Positions 1 to 7,710 are shown, counted from the stretch's first letter. The stretch is 64,000 nt of DNA from an uncultured Lachnospiraceae bacterium (GCA_947577185.1 CANPUE010000011.1:1-64000); one strand, 5' to 3'. Notes: generated from the letters alone by a model not told the origin. A program made the numbers and translations.

Positions 1-2
1 TC

Positions 3-77
3 AAGTTCGCGGACGAGTTCCGCAAGATTGCCGAGTACATTGAAATCAACACCACTGACACCGCCGAGGCGGGCTGA
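3..77 (+). CDS. C-terminal tail of an unidentified protein (5' end outside window)
   Basis: Only the last 24 codons are present; they encode a charged stretch (KFADEFRKIAEYIEIN and following) ending in TGA. The frame is clearly richer in G+C, with GC-ending codons, than the AT-rich DNA that follows, so it probably belongs to a different genomic neighbourhood such as the end of an integrated element. The family cannot be named from 24 residues. Confidence 0.45.
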   Translation, partial: KFADEFRKIAEYIEINTTDTAEAG

Positions 78-135
78 CCCCCGCCAAAAGCAAAAACCCT
101 TTTGACAGTGTGTTTTCCTAATAGGAGTTAATCAT

Positions 136-519
136 ATGGTTTTTTATTGCGATGATAAAAAGGTTTCTATTTCTGAAATTTTAGAAATGAACAGTGCTTG
201 TGAGGTTGAAATATATAATATATATTCAGGAGAGGGAGGAAGAAAAAAAGTACAAGACTATATTGATCAGAAGCTGGCGAATAGAAAGTGTACAGTATTG
301 GAACCATTAAGGGAACTTTCACATGTGTTATCCGAAGATAACGATAAGTTGCGTAAATCAATATACAGAGGACGTCTTAAAGGACAAATATACCCGGGCA
401 ATTATATGGTTATAAGAGAATATAATCAGCCTAAGCATAATATTATGTCCGATGAAATAATGGAACTTGAAAAAGTAGTGGCATTATTTTGTAAAAGGGC
501 TGAGAATTACATGATATAA
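136..519 (+). CDS. Hypothetical protein, 127 aa
   Basis: I do not recognise this protein. It is small, soluble and charged, with no signal peptide or membrane segment, and has a central basic patch (LRKSIYRGRLKGQ). An AGGAG motif sits about 8 bases before the ATG, so translation is plausible. The gene is AT-rich and lies between the GC-rich gene tail at the window edge and decayed reading frames downstream, a setting typical of cargo at the edge of an acquired element. No operon partner is evident. Its function is unknown. Confidence 0.6.
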   Translation: MVFYCDDKKVSISEILEMNSACEVEIYNIYSGEGGRKKVQDYIDQKLANRKCTVLEPLRELSHVLSEDNDKLRKSIYRGRLKGQIYPGNYMVIREYNQPKHNIMSDEIMELEKVVALFCKRAENYMI

Positions 520-551
520 GATAACACTGTAAAACGACTGACATCTTTTAA

Positions 552-758
552 GATATAGAAAATAGTTTTATTGAGATTTTAAGGAGCAAAAATTTTGCGC
601 TGGCAGTAAATGTGAATGAGGAAAATATATCCGTAAAGGAAATACGTTTTGGATACATCAATTGTGAAGTTATTGTAACGGGGTGGAAGGATTGTTTTGA
701 CAATAGGAATATAATGAGAGAAAGCATGGGACAAGTATGCCAGAACATCAAACGATAG
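552..758 (+). pseudogene. Open frame without a start codon; degraded small protein
   Basis: A 68-codon frame runs from an upstream stop to TAG and encodes protein-like sequence (ALAVNVNEENISVKEIRFGY, then a WKDCFDN segment), but it has no ATG near its beginning. TTG codons with a nearby AAGGAG are in another frame or poorly placed. I read it as the remnant of a small AT-rich gene; the family is not recognised. The bases between it and the TetR gene hold only another short frame and a promoter. Confidence 0.35.
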
Positions 759-825
759 AACGGAAAGAATCATGGCATGATGAGCTTTTAAAGTGGATTT
801 GCGAATGCTTTTTTATACTGGCTTG

Positions 826-859
826 ATCGCAGTAAACTGCTATAACATGGAGGATCAGG
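826..859 (+). repeat. 34-bp element, related to a second copy at 16466-16499
   Basis: The block begins with ATCGCAGTAAACTGC, which is identical in the copy near 16.47 kb. The following 19 bases agree at 13 positions (CATGGA, GAT and AGG are shared). Overall 28 of 34 bases match. Both copies are intergenic and upstream of a gene. It may be a dispersed palindrome-associated element or a coincidence strengthened by base composition. Confidence 0.35.
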
Positions 860-877
860 TGAAATAAATAAAAGCAT

Positions 878-1018
878 ATGAAATGGTATTTGATAAAACA
901 TTGGAATATCGGAATGATATATTATGATTATTCTCAAGTCAGGGATAAAATAAATGAAGTTTTGCTTAATTTGCAAGGGTCCATTAAAGGAAAATCAGAT
1001 AATTTTATTTTTCATTGA
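878..1018 (+). CDS. Possible 46-aa ORF, probably not functional
   Basis: An ATG-initiated frame encodes a lysine-, isoleucine- and tyrosine-rich peptide (begins MKWYLIKHWNIG) and ends in TGA inside the -35 element of the next promoter. It has no convincing ribosome site. It may be the continuation of the decayed gene upstream in another frame. I include it only because it is the longest frame in this otherwise gene-free stretch. Confidence 0.2.
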   Translation: MKWYLIKHWNIGMIYYDYSQVRDKINEVLLNLQGSIKGKSDNFIFH

Positions 1019-1043
1019 CATTTCTGCAGAGATTCGATAGAAT
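1015..1043 (+). promoter_or_regulatory. Sigma-A promoter of the TetR gene
   Basis: TTGACA and TAGAAT are separated by exactly 17 bases, about 30 bases upstream of the TetR start codon. An imperfect palindrome related to the one in front of ilvB lies immediately downstream, at the expected transcription start. This arrangement suits autorepression. Confidence 0.8.
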
Positions 1044-1045
1044 GA

Positions 1046-1061
1046 AAGCATGCACTTGCAT
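1046..1061 (+). promoter_or_regulatory. Putative TetR operator, imperfect copy
   Basis: AAGCATGCACTTGCAT keeps one perfect half-site (ACTTGCAT) and matches the perfect palindrome upstream of ilvB at 13 of 16 positions. It overlaps the expected +1 of the tetR promoter and ends just before the ribosome site. Confidence 0.6.
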
Positions 1062-1072
1062 GGAGGTGGGGG

Positions 1073-1648
1073 ATGGATGAAACAAGCCAAAAAATCATTG
1101 ATGCAACCATGTCACTCATACGTGATAAGGGATATGTTGCTACTACCACGAAAGATATAGCACGTTTGGCCGGCGTGAATGAATGTACCCTGTTCAGGAA
1201 GTTTAAAAACAAAAAGGATATTGTATTACAGGGAGTGGAGCAGGAAAAATGGCGCGCCAATGTCACACCGGATATTTTTGAGAAGGTGCAGTGGGAGCTG
1301 AAACCGGATTTAGAAATGTTTATGAATGCCTACATGGACAGAATAACACCGGACTTTGTCAATTTATCTATTGGGTTGAGGGCACCGCAGCTTTATGATG
1401 AAACCGCCCCTTTGATTATGAAAGTACCACAGGCATTTGTGTCTTTTTTGACAGAATATTTTGAAAAGATGGAAGAAATGGGAAAGATAGGACACTTTGA
1501 TTTCGAGAGCCTGGTGATGACTATTTTTTCTTCAACTTTTGGTTATACGTTCCTGAGCGCATCTTTCAATCAAAACCTTGCAAAAACGAGCAGGGAAGAA
1601 TTTATAAAATGCAGCGTGAAAGTCTTTGTAGATGGTATTTCAGGTTGA
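1073..1648 (+). CDS. TetR/AcrR family transcriptional regulator
   Basis: A 191-aa regulator. The first ~50 residues form the TetR helix-turn-helix (TTKDIARLAGVNECTLFRKF), preceded by the usual first helix (IIDATMSLIRDKGY). The remaining ~140 residues are an all-helical ligand domain with no recognisable effector signature. GGAGGTGG precedes the ATG. The gene has its own 17-bp-spaced promoter and a palindrome at its start, and a better copy of that palindrome lies before ilvB immediately downstream. I infer that it represses itself and ilvBN. The ligand is unknown. Confidence 0.9.
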   Translation: MDETSQKIIDATMSLIRDKGYVATTTKDIARLAGVNECTLFRKFKNKKDIVLQGVEQEKWRANVTPDIFEKVQWELKPDLEMFMNAYMDRITPDFVNLSIGLRAPQLYDETAPLIMKVPQAFVSFLTEYFEKMEEMGKIGHFDFESLVMTIFSSTFGYTFLSASFNQNLAKTSREEFIKCSVKVFVDGISG

Positions 1649-1651
1649 AAA

Positions 1652-1679
1652 AAATGGCACTAACCGTACAGTGCCATTT
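1652..1679. terminator. 10-bp hairpin between tetR and ilvB
   Basis: AAATGGCACT and AGTGCCATTT form a perfect 10-bp stem with an 8-base loop, starting right after the tetR stop codon. On the + strand no U-tract follows. On the - strand the stem is followed by seven T residues. It may be a weak tetR terminator, an mRNA-stability hairpin, or a terminator for antisense transcription. Confidence 0.5.
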
Positions 1680-1695
1680 AAAATAGATTAAATGC

Positions 1696-1711
1696 ATGCA
1701 AGTACTTGCAT
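1696..1711 (+). promoter_or_regulatory. Perfect 16-bp palindrome upstream of ilvB (putative TetR operator)
   Basis: ATGCAAGTACTTGCAT is a perfect palindrome ending 3 bases before the AGGAGG ribosome site of ilvB. A -10-like TAAAAT lies at 1679-1684, though no good -35 accompanies it. A 13/16 match occurs at the tetR promoter, which supports a shared repressor. Confidence 0.65.
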
Positions 1712-1728
1712 ATTAGGAGGTAAACAAT

Positions 1729-3459
1729 ATGGATATAACAGGAGCAGAATTGTTTGTAAAAGCGCTGAAAGAAGAACAGGTAGATACGCTCTTTGCATAT
1801 CCGGGAGGACAGGCAATCGATTTGTTTGATGCTTTATATGGGGAAGATGACATCAATGTTATCCTGCCAAGGCATGAGCAGGGATTAGTCCATGCCGCCG
1901 ACGGATATGCGCGTTCAACCGGAAAAGTCGGTGTCTGTCTGGTCACAAGCGGCCCCGGTGCGACAAACTTAGTGACGGGGATTGCAACTGCAAACTATGA
2001 CAGCGTTCCGCTTGTCTGCTTCACAGGACAGGTGCCGACGGGACTGATTGGGAATGACGCCTTTCAGGAAGTGGATATTGTAGGGATTACAAGGAGTATC
2101 TGTAAATATGCTGTAACCGTTTATAAAAGAGAGGACCTGGCGGGGATTGTCAAAAAGGCTTTTTATATTGCAAAAACAGGAAAACCGGGTGTTGTAGTGG
2201 TTGACTTACCAAAAGACATACAACGGGAATATGGAAGTGATGGATATCCCGAAAAAGTAGAAATCAGAGGATATAAACCTGATTGTTCGGTTCACACAGG
2301 ACAGATCAAAAAAGCGATGGAGTTATTGAATCATGCGCAGAGACCGGTTTTTTTAATCGGCGGTGGTGTAAAGATCAGCCGCGCCAATAAAGAGATGCTT
2401 AAACTCGCGGAGATAACAGGAGTACCGGTTATTACTACCATTATGGGAAAAGGCGCTATCCCTGCCGTACATGATTTATATGTGGGAAATATCGGCATAC
2501 ATGGCAGTTACGCAGCCAATACGGCAATCAGTAAGTGCGATGTGCTTTTTTCTATCGGAACAAGGTTCAATGACCGCATTACGGGAAAGACTGAACAGTT
2601 TGCTTCGGGTGCGTCGATCATTCATGTTGATATAGATGCAGCTTCTATTTCGAGAAATATTGCTGTTGATGTTCCGATCGTAGCAGATGCAAAAATGGCA
2701 ATCGATAAGTTGATTGAAAAAGCAAAGCCTTTAGACATAAAAGCATGGGTGGAACAGATTGGTGAATGGAAAAAACAGTATCCTGTCACTATGAAAAAAG
2801 ATGGCATGACACCGGAAAAAATTATACAGGCTGTTAATCGGACGTTTGACAATGCTGTCATCACAACAGATGTAGGGCAAAATCAGCTATGGGCAACACA
2901 GTTTCTTGATTTAAATGAAAGAAAGCAGATGCTGACTTCCGGTGGGTTAGGAACTATGGGGTACGGTTTTCCGGCGGCAATCGGAGCTCAAATAGGAAAC
3001 CCTGAGACGGATGTAGTGGTGATTTCCGGTGACGGCGGTATGCAGATGAACATACAGGAAATGGCGACTGCAATTGTATATGAACTGCCAATCACAATCT
3101 GTATTTTAAATAATGGCTATTTGGGGAATGTCAGGCAGTGGCAGGAAATGTTTTTTGACAGGCGCTATTCAAGTACCTGTATGCGTTACAGAAAAAGCTG
3201 TATTGCAAACTGTAACACGCCAACAGAATGCTGTCCGCAATACACGCCCGACTTTATAAAATTAGCGGAAAGTTATGGTGCAAAAGGCATTCGGGTAACT
3301 GATGAGAAAGAGATTATGCCGGCACTGGAAACAGCAAAGAATAACAGAAAAGTGCCGACAGTGATCGAGTTTATTATTGACAGGGAGGAGAACGTTATGC
3401 CGATTGTTCCACCCACAAATGCATTAAATAATATGATTTTGGAAAGCGAGGACAGCTGA
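1729..3459 (+). CDS. ilvB: Acetolactate synthase large (catalytic) subunit
   Basis: A 576-aa ThDP enzyme that condenses two pyruvates to acetolactate, or pyruvate with 2-oxobutyrate, in branched-chain amino acid synthesis in the cytoplasm. The N-terminal PYR domain carries the catalytic glutamate (LPRHEQGLVHAADGYAR). The central domain follows, then the ThDP/Mg motif beginning GDGGMQMN and ending ILNNGYLGN about residues 440-470. AGGAGG lies 8 bases before the ATG. One base separates it from ilvN, so the two are co-expressed. Between the ThDP motif and the PDFIKLAESYG segment there is a Cys-rich insert of about 22 residues with five cysteines after RRYSS. The operator-like palindrome upstream suggests TetR control instead of a T-box or leader attenuator, neither of which is visible. 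Confidence 0.95.
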   Translation: MDITGAELFVKALKEEQVDTLFAYPGGQAIDLFDALYGEDDINVILPRHEQGLVHAADGYARSTGKVGVCLVTSGPGATNLVTGIATANYDSVPLVCFTGQVPTGLIGNDAFQEVDIVGITRSICKYAVTVYKREDLAGIVKKAFYIAKTGKPGVVVVDLPKDIQREYGSDGYPEKVEIRGYKPDCSVHTGQIKKAMELLNHAQRPVFLIGGGVKISRANKEMLKLAEITGVPVITTIMGKGAIPAVHDLYVGNIGIHGSYAANTAISKCDVLFSIGTRFNDRITGKTEQFASGASIIHVDIDAASISRNIAVDVPIVADAKMAIDKLIEKAKPLDIKAWVEQIGEWKKQYPVTMKKDGMTPEKIIQAVNRTFDNAVITTDVGQNQLWATQFLDLNERKQMLTSGGLGTMGYGFPAAIGAQIGNPETDVVVISGDGGMQMNIQEMATAIVYELPITICILNNGYLGNVRQWQEMFFDRRYSSTCMRYRKSCIANCNTPTECCPQYTPDFIKLAESYGAKGIRVTDEKEIMPALETAKNNRKVPTVIEFIIDREENVMPIVPPTNALNNMILESEDS

Positions 3460-3460
3460 T

Positions 3461-3961
3461 ATGAAAAAAAGATGGCTCTGCCTGTTTGTAGAAAACGAAA
3501 TTGGTGTGCTTGCCGGCATTTCAGGTCTGTTTTCGGGTAAGTCCTATAATTTAGGCAGCCTGACGGCGGGTGTGACGGAAGACAGAACAATTTCACGCAT
3601 TACAATGAGTCTGACGAGCGATGACCGGACTTTTGAACAGGTAAAAAAGCAGTTGAACAGAAGGGTTGAGGTAATAAAAGTCGTTGATTATACAGATGTT
3701 GCGATTCACATGAAAGAGCTGATGTTTATCAAAGTAAGCGGTTGTTCTGCAAAGGATATGGAAGAAATTTTCAGAATATCACAGATTTTCGACATTACAG
3801 TAATGGATTATAACCGGGATGCGGTATTGATAGAAAGTGTAAATACAGAGAATTACAACAATGATTTGATCGCTTTATTGGGAAAATGCTTTGCAAATCG
3901 TATCGAGATAGTGAGAGGCGGGAGTGTTGCTGTAGAAGCGTTAAGCATTACGGACAGATGA
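3461..3961 (+). CDS. ilvN: Acetolactate synthase small (regulatory) subunit
   Basis: A 166-aa subunit that binds valine through its N-terminal ACT domain and stimulates and feedback-regulates IlvB. The ACT domain is visible at the start (VENEIGVLAGISGLFSGKSY, then NLGSLTAG and the DRTISRITM strand). The second half (VDYTDVAIHMKELMFIKV onward) is the ALS_ss_C domain. The length is normal for the family. Its ATG starts one base after the ilvB stop. A terminator hairpin follows about 30 bases downstream, so tetR-ilvB-ilvN looks like a self-contained unit. Confidence 0.93.
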   Translation: MKKRWLCLFVENEIGVLAGISGLFSGKSYNLGSLTAGVTEDRTISRITMSLTSDDRTFEQVKKQLNRRVEVIKVVDYTDVAIHMKELMFIKVSGCSAKDMEEIFRISQIFDITVMDYNRDAVLIESVNTENYNNDLIALLGKCFANRIEIVRGGSVAVEALSITDR

Positions 3962-3991
3962 TGTTGTATGAATGACCGGGTCGAAAGCATG

Positions 3992-4019
3992 GTTCCCCGC
4001 CGTAAAGCGGGGACTTTTT
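3992..4019 (+). terminator. Rho-independent terminator of ilvBN
   Basis: TCCCCGC and GCGGGGA form a GC-rich 7-bp stem around a CGTAAA loop, followed by a run of five T residues. It sits about 30 bases after the ilvN stop. Confidence 0.85.
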
Positions 4020-4053
4020 CCATTTGGTTTATGCCTGTTGGCGCTATAATGCG

Positions 4054-4932
4054 CTAATCGTTTTCGCAAGTGTTATGCTCCAGGTAATAGCACAAGGCTT
4101 TTACGATATAATCAGAAGCCCCTTTTCCATATTTGCTGTCAGTACTTCTTTGTATATAATCATGTGAATAGGTGTCGATCAGAACATTTATACAGGGCTT
4201 ATCGAGGGATAGGCCCGCGCCGTTTTTTTGTATAAACTGCAGTAGTTCCTGCACAATGGTTTGTATTTTGGAGGAAGAAATATCTTCTGACAAATCGGCT
4301 GTCAGCCTGTCAAAAAGTACATCAGACTGTCTGGCAATTTCTTTTGCTGATCCTGATAACTGCGTTTCCATGATTTCGGAAAAGTGTTCCAGATTATATT
4401 TCATGGATTCTGTATATTTTTCTACACTCCCAAATTGTTTAATGGCGAGCCTTGCTACTTCGGATTCATCATCTTTGATTTTCTGAACGAACAGATCAAA
4501 ATTTGCGATACTTCCCCAGTACCTGATCACGTCAGCAGTGCTGTTATTTTTAAAAGCTTCTAATGCTGTGATGTAATCGGACAAGTCGAATTCTTTAAAA
4601 CTCATACATTGTTCTCCTTTTTCTAAACGGTTAAGGAGCTGTATCAGTCTGTCTGTCCGATTACGTTTCAGCAGAAGCAGCTCTTTTTGCTTTTTAAAAG
4701 CCTTAATTTTGTCAAAGTCCGGTTCTTGCAGAATTTCTTTAATTTCTTTCAGCTGAAATCCCAATTCTTTAAAAAACAGAATTTGCTGTAGCTTTTGTAA
4801 TGCTTCATCATCATACAGACGATAGCCGGACCCGGTCAGCTTACTTGGCTTTAATAGTCCAATCTCGTCATAGTATTGTAATGTGCGGGTGCTTATACCT
4901 GTTAATTCTGCAATCTGGCTTATGGTTCGCAT
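4054..4932 (-). CDS. MerR-family regulator with C-terminal TipAS-like helical domain
   Basis: A 292-aa protein. I chose the start at MRTISQIAEL because AAGGAG lies 9 bases upstream; a start 17 codons earlier has no ribosome site. Residues 1-70 are the MerR winged helix (ISQIAELTGISTRTLQYYDEIGLLKPS, shown here in two parts: DNA-reading helix ISTRTLQYYD and wing region SGYRLYDDEAL). A coiled-coil dimer helix follows (KELLLLKRNRTDRLIQLLNR). The C-terminal ~150 residues are helical, with a segment (QFGSVEKYTESMKYNLEHFS) resembling TipA/SkgA-type antibiotic-binding domains. Ligand-induced self-activation is typical of the family. It is transcribed divergently from the methyltransferase region, and its own promoter contains a dyad. 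Confidence 0.85.
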   Translation of the reverse strand: MRTISQIAELTGISTRTLQYYDEIGLLKPSKLTGSGYRLYDDEALQKLQQILFFKELGFQLKEIKEILQEPDFDKIKAFKKQKELLLLKRNRTDRLIQLLNRLEKGEQCMSFKEFDLSDYITALEAFKNNSTADVIRYWGSIANFDLFVQKIKDDESEVARLAIKQFGSVEKYTESMKYNLEHFSEIMETQLSGSAKEIARQSDVLFDRLTADLSEDISSSKIQTIVQELLQFIQKNGAGLSLDKPCINVLIDTYSHDYIQRSTDSKYGKGASDYIVKALCYYLEHNTCEND

Positions 4933-5008
4933 TCTGATCAGCTCCTTAAATTTGTGAAGAAGCAGGATAGAGACTGCCGGCATATATTGATTCTGCTTCC
5001 ATGAGAAT

Positions 5009-5039
5009 AGAATACAGTATCACGTTACGTGTATGTCAA
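5009..5039 (-). promoter_or_regulatory. merR promoter with dyad in the spacer
   Basis: Read on the - strand, TTGACA is followed by either TGTATT at 17 bases or TATTCT at 19 bases. The spacer contains the perfect dyad CACGT-A-ACGTG (5021-5031). A dyad inside a 19-bp spacer is the classical layout of MerR-activated promoters, so autoregulation is likely. Confidence 0.65.
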
Positions 5040-5102
5040 TACTTTTTGTCCAAAATTTCAATAACTTGTTTTGAACGCATCTTTTAACGGATATGCGAAT
5101 GA

Positions 5103-5276
5103 CTCCTTTTTCACAGCCACACTGTACAAAGGATACTGCCTGACCTGGCAGGATATGAGGGCCATGAAAAAAAATGTCATGGTGCGGCGGCTGTGCTCAA
5201 TCTTTATGTGGTAAATGAACAGTGGAAATGGTATCATTCTATTAATAAATTGGGCAATGGGAGATTCTTAAAATGA
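5103..5276 (+). pseudogene. 57-codon 3' fragment overlapping the methyltransferase start
   Basis: A stop-bounded frame with no ATG encodes a protein-like tail (YEGHEKKCHGAAAVLNLY, then VVNEQWKWYHSINKLGNG) and ends in TGA overlapping the ATG of the next gene (ATGA). A coupled start of this kind suggests that a longer upstream gene was once joined to the methyltransferase and has been truncated. The family is not identified. The rest of the 4933-5272 gap holds only the merR promoter. Confidence 0.4.
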
Positions 5277-6025
5277 TAGATTATCGGATTCAAAATAAGA
5301 AGGCCTGGGAATATAATGCGTATGATTTTTGGGTGAAACACGCGGGCATGCCAGCGGACAGGGCGAAAAGGGACCTGGAAAATCCTATAGGAATGTTGAA
5401 AAGATATTCCGATTACTTTGATACTTACAATGGCATTAAAGTGGCAAACATATGTGGTTCCTGCGGAAAGAAGGCGGTTCCCTTAGCCATTCTGGGAGCA
5501 GAGGTTACAGTTTTTGATATTTCAGAAGATAATAGGAAATATGCGCTTGAAGTTGCAGCAGCCGCAAAAGTTAATTTAAATTTTGAGGTATGTGATGTAT
5601 TGGAGACTGATATTGAGAAGTACGGAAATTACTTTGACGTCGTGTTTATGGAAGGAGGAGTACTACATTATTTTCATGAAATTGATGAATTTATGGGTAT
5701 TATGTATTCGTTATTGAAAGATAAAGGGAAAATGATATGCAGTGACTTTCATCCATTTACAAAAATAGCGGATATATTGAATTTTGAACAACCGACTATG
5801 AGTTATTTCTCAAAAGAAGTTTTTGAAGGAGAAATGGCGCATGCCCGTTTTTTTGCAGAAGATGTCCGCAGGCAGATGCCTAAGTGCAGTTACAGAAAGT
5901 ATACAATGAGTGAGATAATAAATTCTGTCATAAACAGTGGTTTTACGTTAAAAAAGTTTGATGAACATCCTGCATGGACAGATGAAAAGATACCGGGAGA
6001 GTTTACGATTGTTGCGAGTAAATAA
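5273..6025 (+). CDS. SAM-dependent class I methyltransferase
   Basis: A 250-aa soluble enzyme with a Rossmann methyltransferase core. Motif I is a variant, VANICGSCGKKAVPLAILG (residues 58-76). The acidic end of strand 2 is VTVFDISEDN, motif II-like NFEVCDVLE follows, and VFMEGGVLHYFHEIDEF is the post-motif IV region. The cysteine-containing glycine loop (ICGSCGKKA) is typical of a clostridial methyltransferase subgroup. The substrate is unknown. Its start overlaps the tail of a decayed gene, and a Nudix hydrolase follows 32 bases downstream, probably co-transcribed. Confidence 0.8.
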   Translation: MIDYRIQNKKAWEYNAYDFWVKHAGMPADRAKRDLENPIGMLKRYSDYFDTYNGIKVANICGSCGKKAVPLAILGAEVTVFDISEDNRKYALEVAAAAKVNLNFEVCDVLETDIEKYGNYFDVVFMEGGVLHYFHEIDEFMGIMYSLLKDKGKMICSDFHPFTKIADILNFEQPTMSYFSKEVFEGEMAHARFFAEDVRRQMPKCSYRKYTMSEIINSVINSGFTLKKFDEHPAWTDEKIPGEFTIVASK

Positions 6026-6057
6026 AATAATAACAGATAATTTGAAAGGATTATATC

Positions 6058-6522
6058 ATGTCAGGACAAATACGAACTTCTGCGAAGGCAGTTATCATTC
6101 AAAATGGTAAATTGCTTGCAATAAAGTTGAATGACGGCAAAGAGGAATGGTACATTTTACCCGGCGGAGGTCAGGACTGTGAGGAAATGCTTCCTCAGAC
6201 TGTTGAACGGGAAGTGAGAGAAGAGGCCGGAATAGAGGTTAAGTGTAAAGACTTACTTTTTGTGATAGAGGGTGTTCACGGTGAGCGTTTTCATAGAATG
6301 GATTTAGTATTTTCATGTGATTATTTAGGAGAAGCCCAAAATGCAGCGCTTCACAGTGATACGAATCAAGTTGGCTTTGACTGGCTTGATTTGTCTATAT
6401 TGAATAGACTGCCATTGTTTCCGTCTAAACTCCGCCGCCCGATCATGAACTTTTATGAGGGAAAAGAATACATGAAATATCTTGGAAATGAAGAGATCGG
6501 CGATCCGGAATGTTTAGAATAG
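6058..6522 (+). CDS. NUDIX hydrolase
   Basis: A 154-aa pyrophosphohydrolase. The full Nudix box is present as GGQDCEEMLPQTVEREV then REEAGIE (about residues 37-60), including the REVREEAG metal-binding helix, so it should hydrolyse a nucleoside diphosphate linked to another group in a Mg-dependent reaction. The N-terminal strand KAVIIQNGKLLAIKL is usual for the family. The specific substrate cannot be read from the sequence. AAAGGA lies upstream of the ATG. It follows the methyltransferase closely and is probably in the same transcript. Confidence 0.88.
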   Translation: MSGQIRTSAKAVIIQNGKLLAIKLNDGKEEWYILPGGGQDCEEMLPQTVEREVREEAGIEVKCKDLLFVIEGVHGERFHRMDLVFSCDYLGEAQNAALHSDTNQVGFDWLDLSILNRLPLFPSKLRRPIMNFYEGKEYMKYLGNEEIGDPECLE

Positions 6523-6621
6523 ATGAAAACAATGAAACATTAACAAAATGACATATTTGCGTTCGCCATTATGGCTGTCCATTTAACACAAATAATTTCA
6601 TACAGAATCATATGTCAGCTG

Positions 6622-7455
6622 TTATAAAATGTCATATTCCTCAAAAAGCCTGTTTCGAAAATCCGGATCTTCCAAAGCACGATTCAATTCATCAGTGCGG
6701 TTTTCCGAAAGGAGGATCTTGATTAAAGAAGCCATCTGGTTGCTGCCTTCTTCACGTCCTTCTTCACGTCCTAATTCGATATTTTCCCGGTCTCTCTGCA
6801 ACAAAGTCATATACTCGACCTCCATTTCCTTGTTTTCTTTTACCTCGGTAACCTTTTTATGAATTTCCTTTATAAGCGGGCTTTTTGCCTGCGCTGCGAA
6901 ATCATCGGTTGTGTTTTCTACATAAGAAAGAAATTCCTGCATTTCGGGATCGACATCATGCATATTTCCCTTTGTGTTCAGGAAAATCTTGGTGGCTTCA
7001 TCTCCCAGTGTAAGGGAAGGATTTTCCACGCACCTGTTTTCAAAAGTGTATAAATGACGCTGTTCCCCAAAAGGATCAAAGGTACAGATGAAGATGACAA
7101 AGGATTTTTTTAGTTTCCTGTAATCTTCCCCTGCAGAAATGATGTCAAGGTCGATGTTTCCCTGATAGTACCTCGACCTCTTGGGAAGAATGGCTTTTTT
7201 ATGTTTCCCGCGCTCCATCTCCACATTGTATACCGTTCCCTCGTCGTCGTTTAAGTATACGTCGAGCCGGATGCCTTTTCCGTCATATAGCAGGTTGATT
7301 GTTTTCTGCGTGGCGGGTATGGAAACTTCCCGTATGGAAACGCCCAGTATTTTCTCTAATACTTTTCTGCAGACCTCTTTATCACTCATTACCTTAGCGA
7401 AAAGAAAATCGTCCTCCAGGTTTAACTCCCGGATGGTTTTGTTTGTGTTTGGCAT
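6622..7455 (-). CDS. Rpn-family PD-(D/E)XK nuclease / putative transposase
   Basis: A 277-aa protein of the Rpn/PDDEXK_2 type (related to RpnA recombination-promoting nucleases). The N-terminal segment LNLEDDFLFAKVMSDKEVCR and the nuclease core (IRLDVYLNDDEGTVYNVEME, in which D, E and the following K residues form the active site) are recognisable. A SRYYQGNIDLD segment follows. The C-terminal half carries REEGREEGSNQ, the variable charged tail seen in these proteins. I chose the start at MPNTNKT because AGAGGT is 6-7 bases upstream and the upstream in-frame ATG lies at the transcription start. Such genes are scattered in multiple copies in Lachnospiraceae. A DNA nuclease role is inferred from the family. 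Confidence 0.8.
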   Translation of the reverse strand: MPNTNKTIRELNLEDDFLFAKVMSDKEVCRKVLEKILGVSIREVSIPATQKTINLLYDGKGIRLDVYLNDDEGTVYNVEMERGKHKKAILPKRSRYYQGNIDLDIISAGEDYRKLKKSFVIFICTFDPFGEQRHLYTFENRCVENPSLTLGDEATKIFLNTKGNMHDVDPEMQEFLSYVENTTDDFAAQAKSPLIKEIHKKVTEVKENKEMEVEYMTLLQRDRENIELGREEGREEGSNQMASLIKILLSENRTDELNRALEDPDFRNRLFEEYDIL

Positions 7456-7476
7456 AAAGGTACCTCTTTTTCTCAA

Positions 7477-7505
7477 ATTATAGCATGACTCTGCCGTTTT
7501 GTCAG
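7477..7505 (-). promoter_or_regulatory. Promoter of the Rpn-family gene
   Basis: On the - strand CTGACA and TATAAT are separated by 17 bases, with the -10 about 22 bases before the chosen start codon. This position supports the internal start of the Rpn gene, since the longer start would lie at the -10. Confidence 0.7.
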
Positions 7506-7532
7506 TTGTAATTTGAAATTGTTATACGGTCG

Positions 7533-7603
7533 AAAAATCCATTTGTGAAGCAAATTTTGCATGGATTTTTACCTGTTACTGGAACGGAGTGAACAGTAAC
7601 GAT
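7533..7603 (+). repeat. 71-bp dispersed intergenic repeat, copy 1
   Basis: This stretch matches 13032-13102 at 69 of 71 positions. It contains two nested palindromes: AAAAATCCAT...ATGGATTTTT (10-bp arms) and GTTACTG...CAGTAAC (7-bp arms). Both copies lie between genes and encode nothing, so this is a REP- or MITE-like palindromic unit that could fold in RNA or act as a terminator. Confidence 0.85.
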
Positions 7604-7710
7604 TGCGCACAGAGCCTGTATATAGATAAGTATTCAATGACTGTCCGGATATCCCGCCCGATCGTTCGTTGCCGTTGGTTGAATTTTAAAAAGTTTTCAG
7701 AATATTTTAC

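Noticed and set aside
1652..1679. Hairpin after tetR as an attenuator/T-box for ilvB
   Set aside because: It is a simple stem with no T-box or leader-peptide sequence and no U-tract on the + strand. Control by the palindrome downstream is a better explanation.
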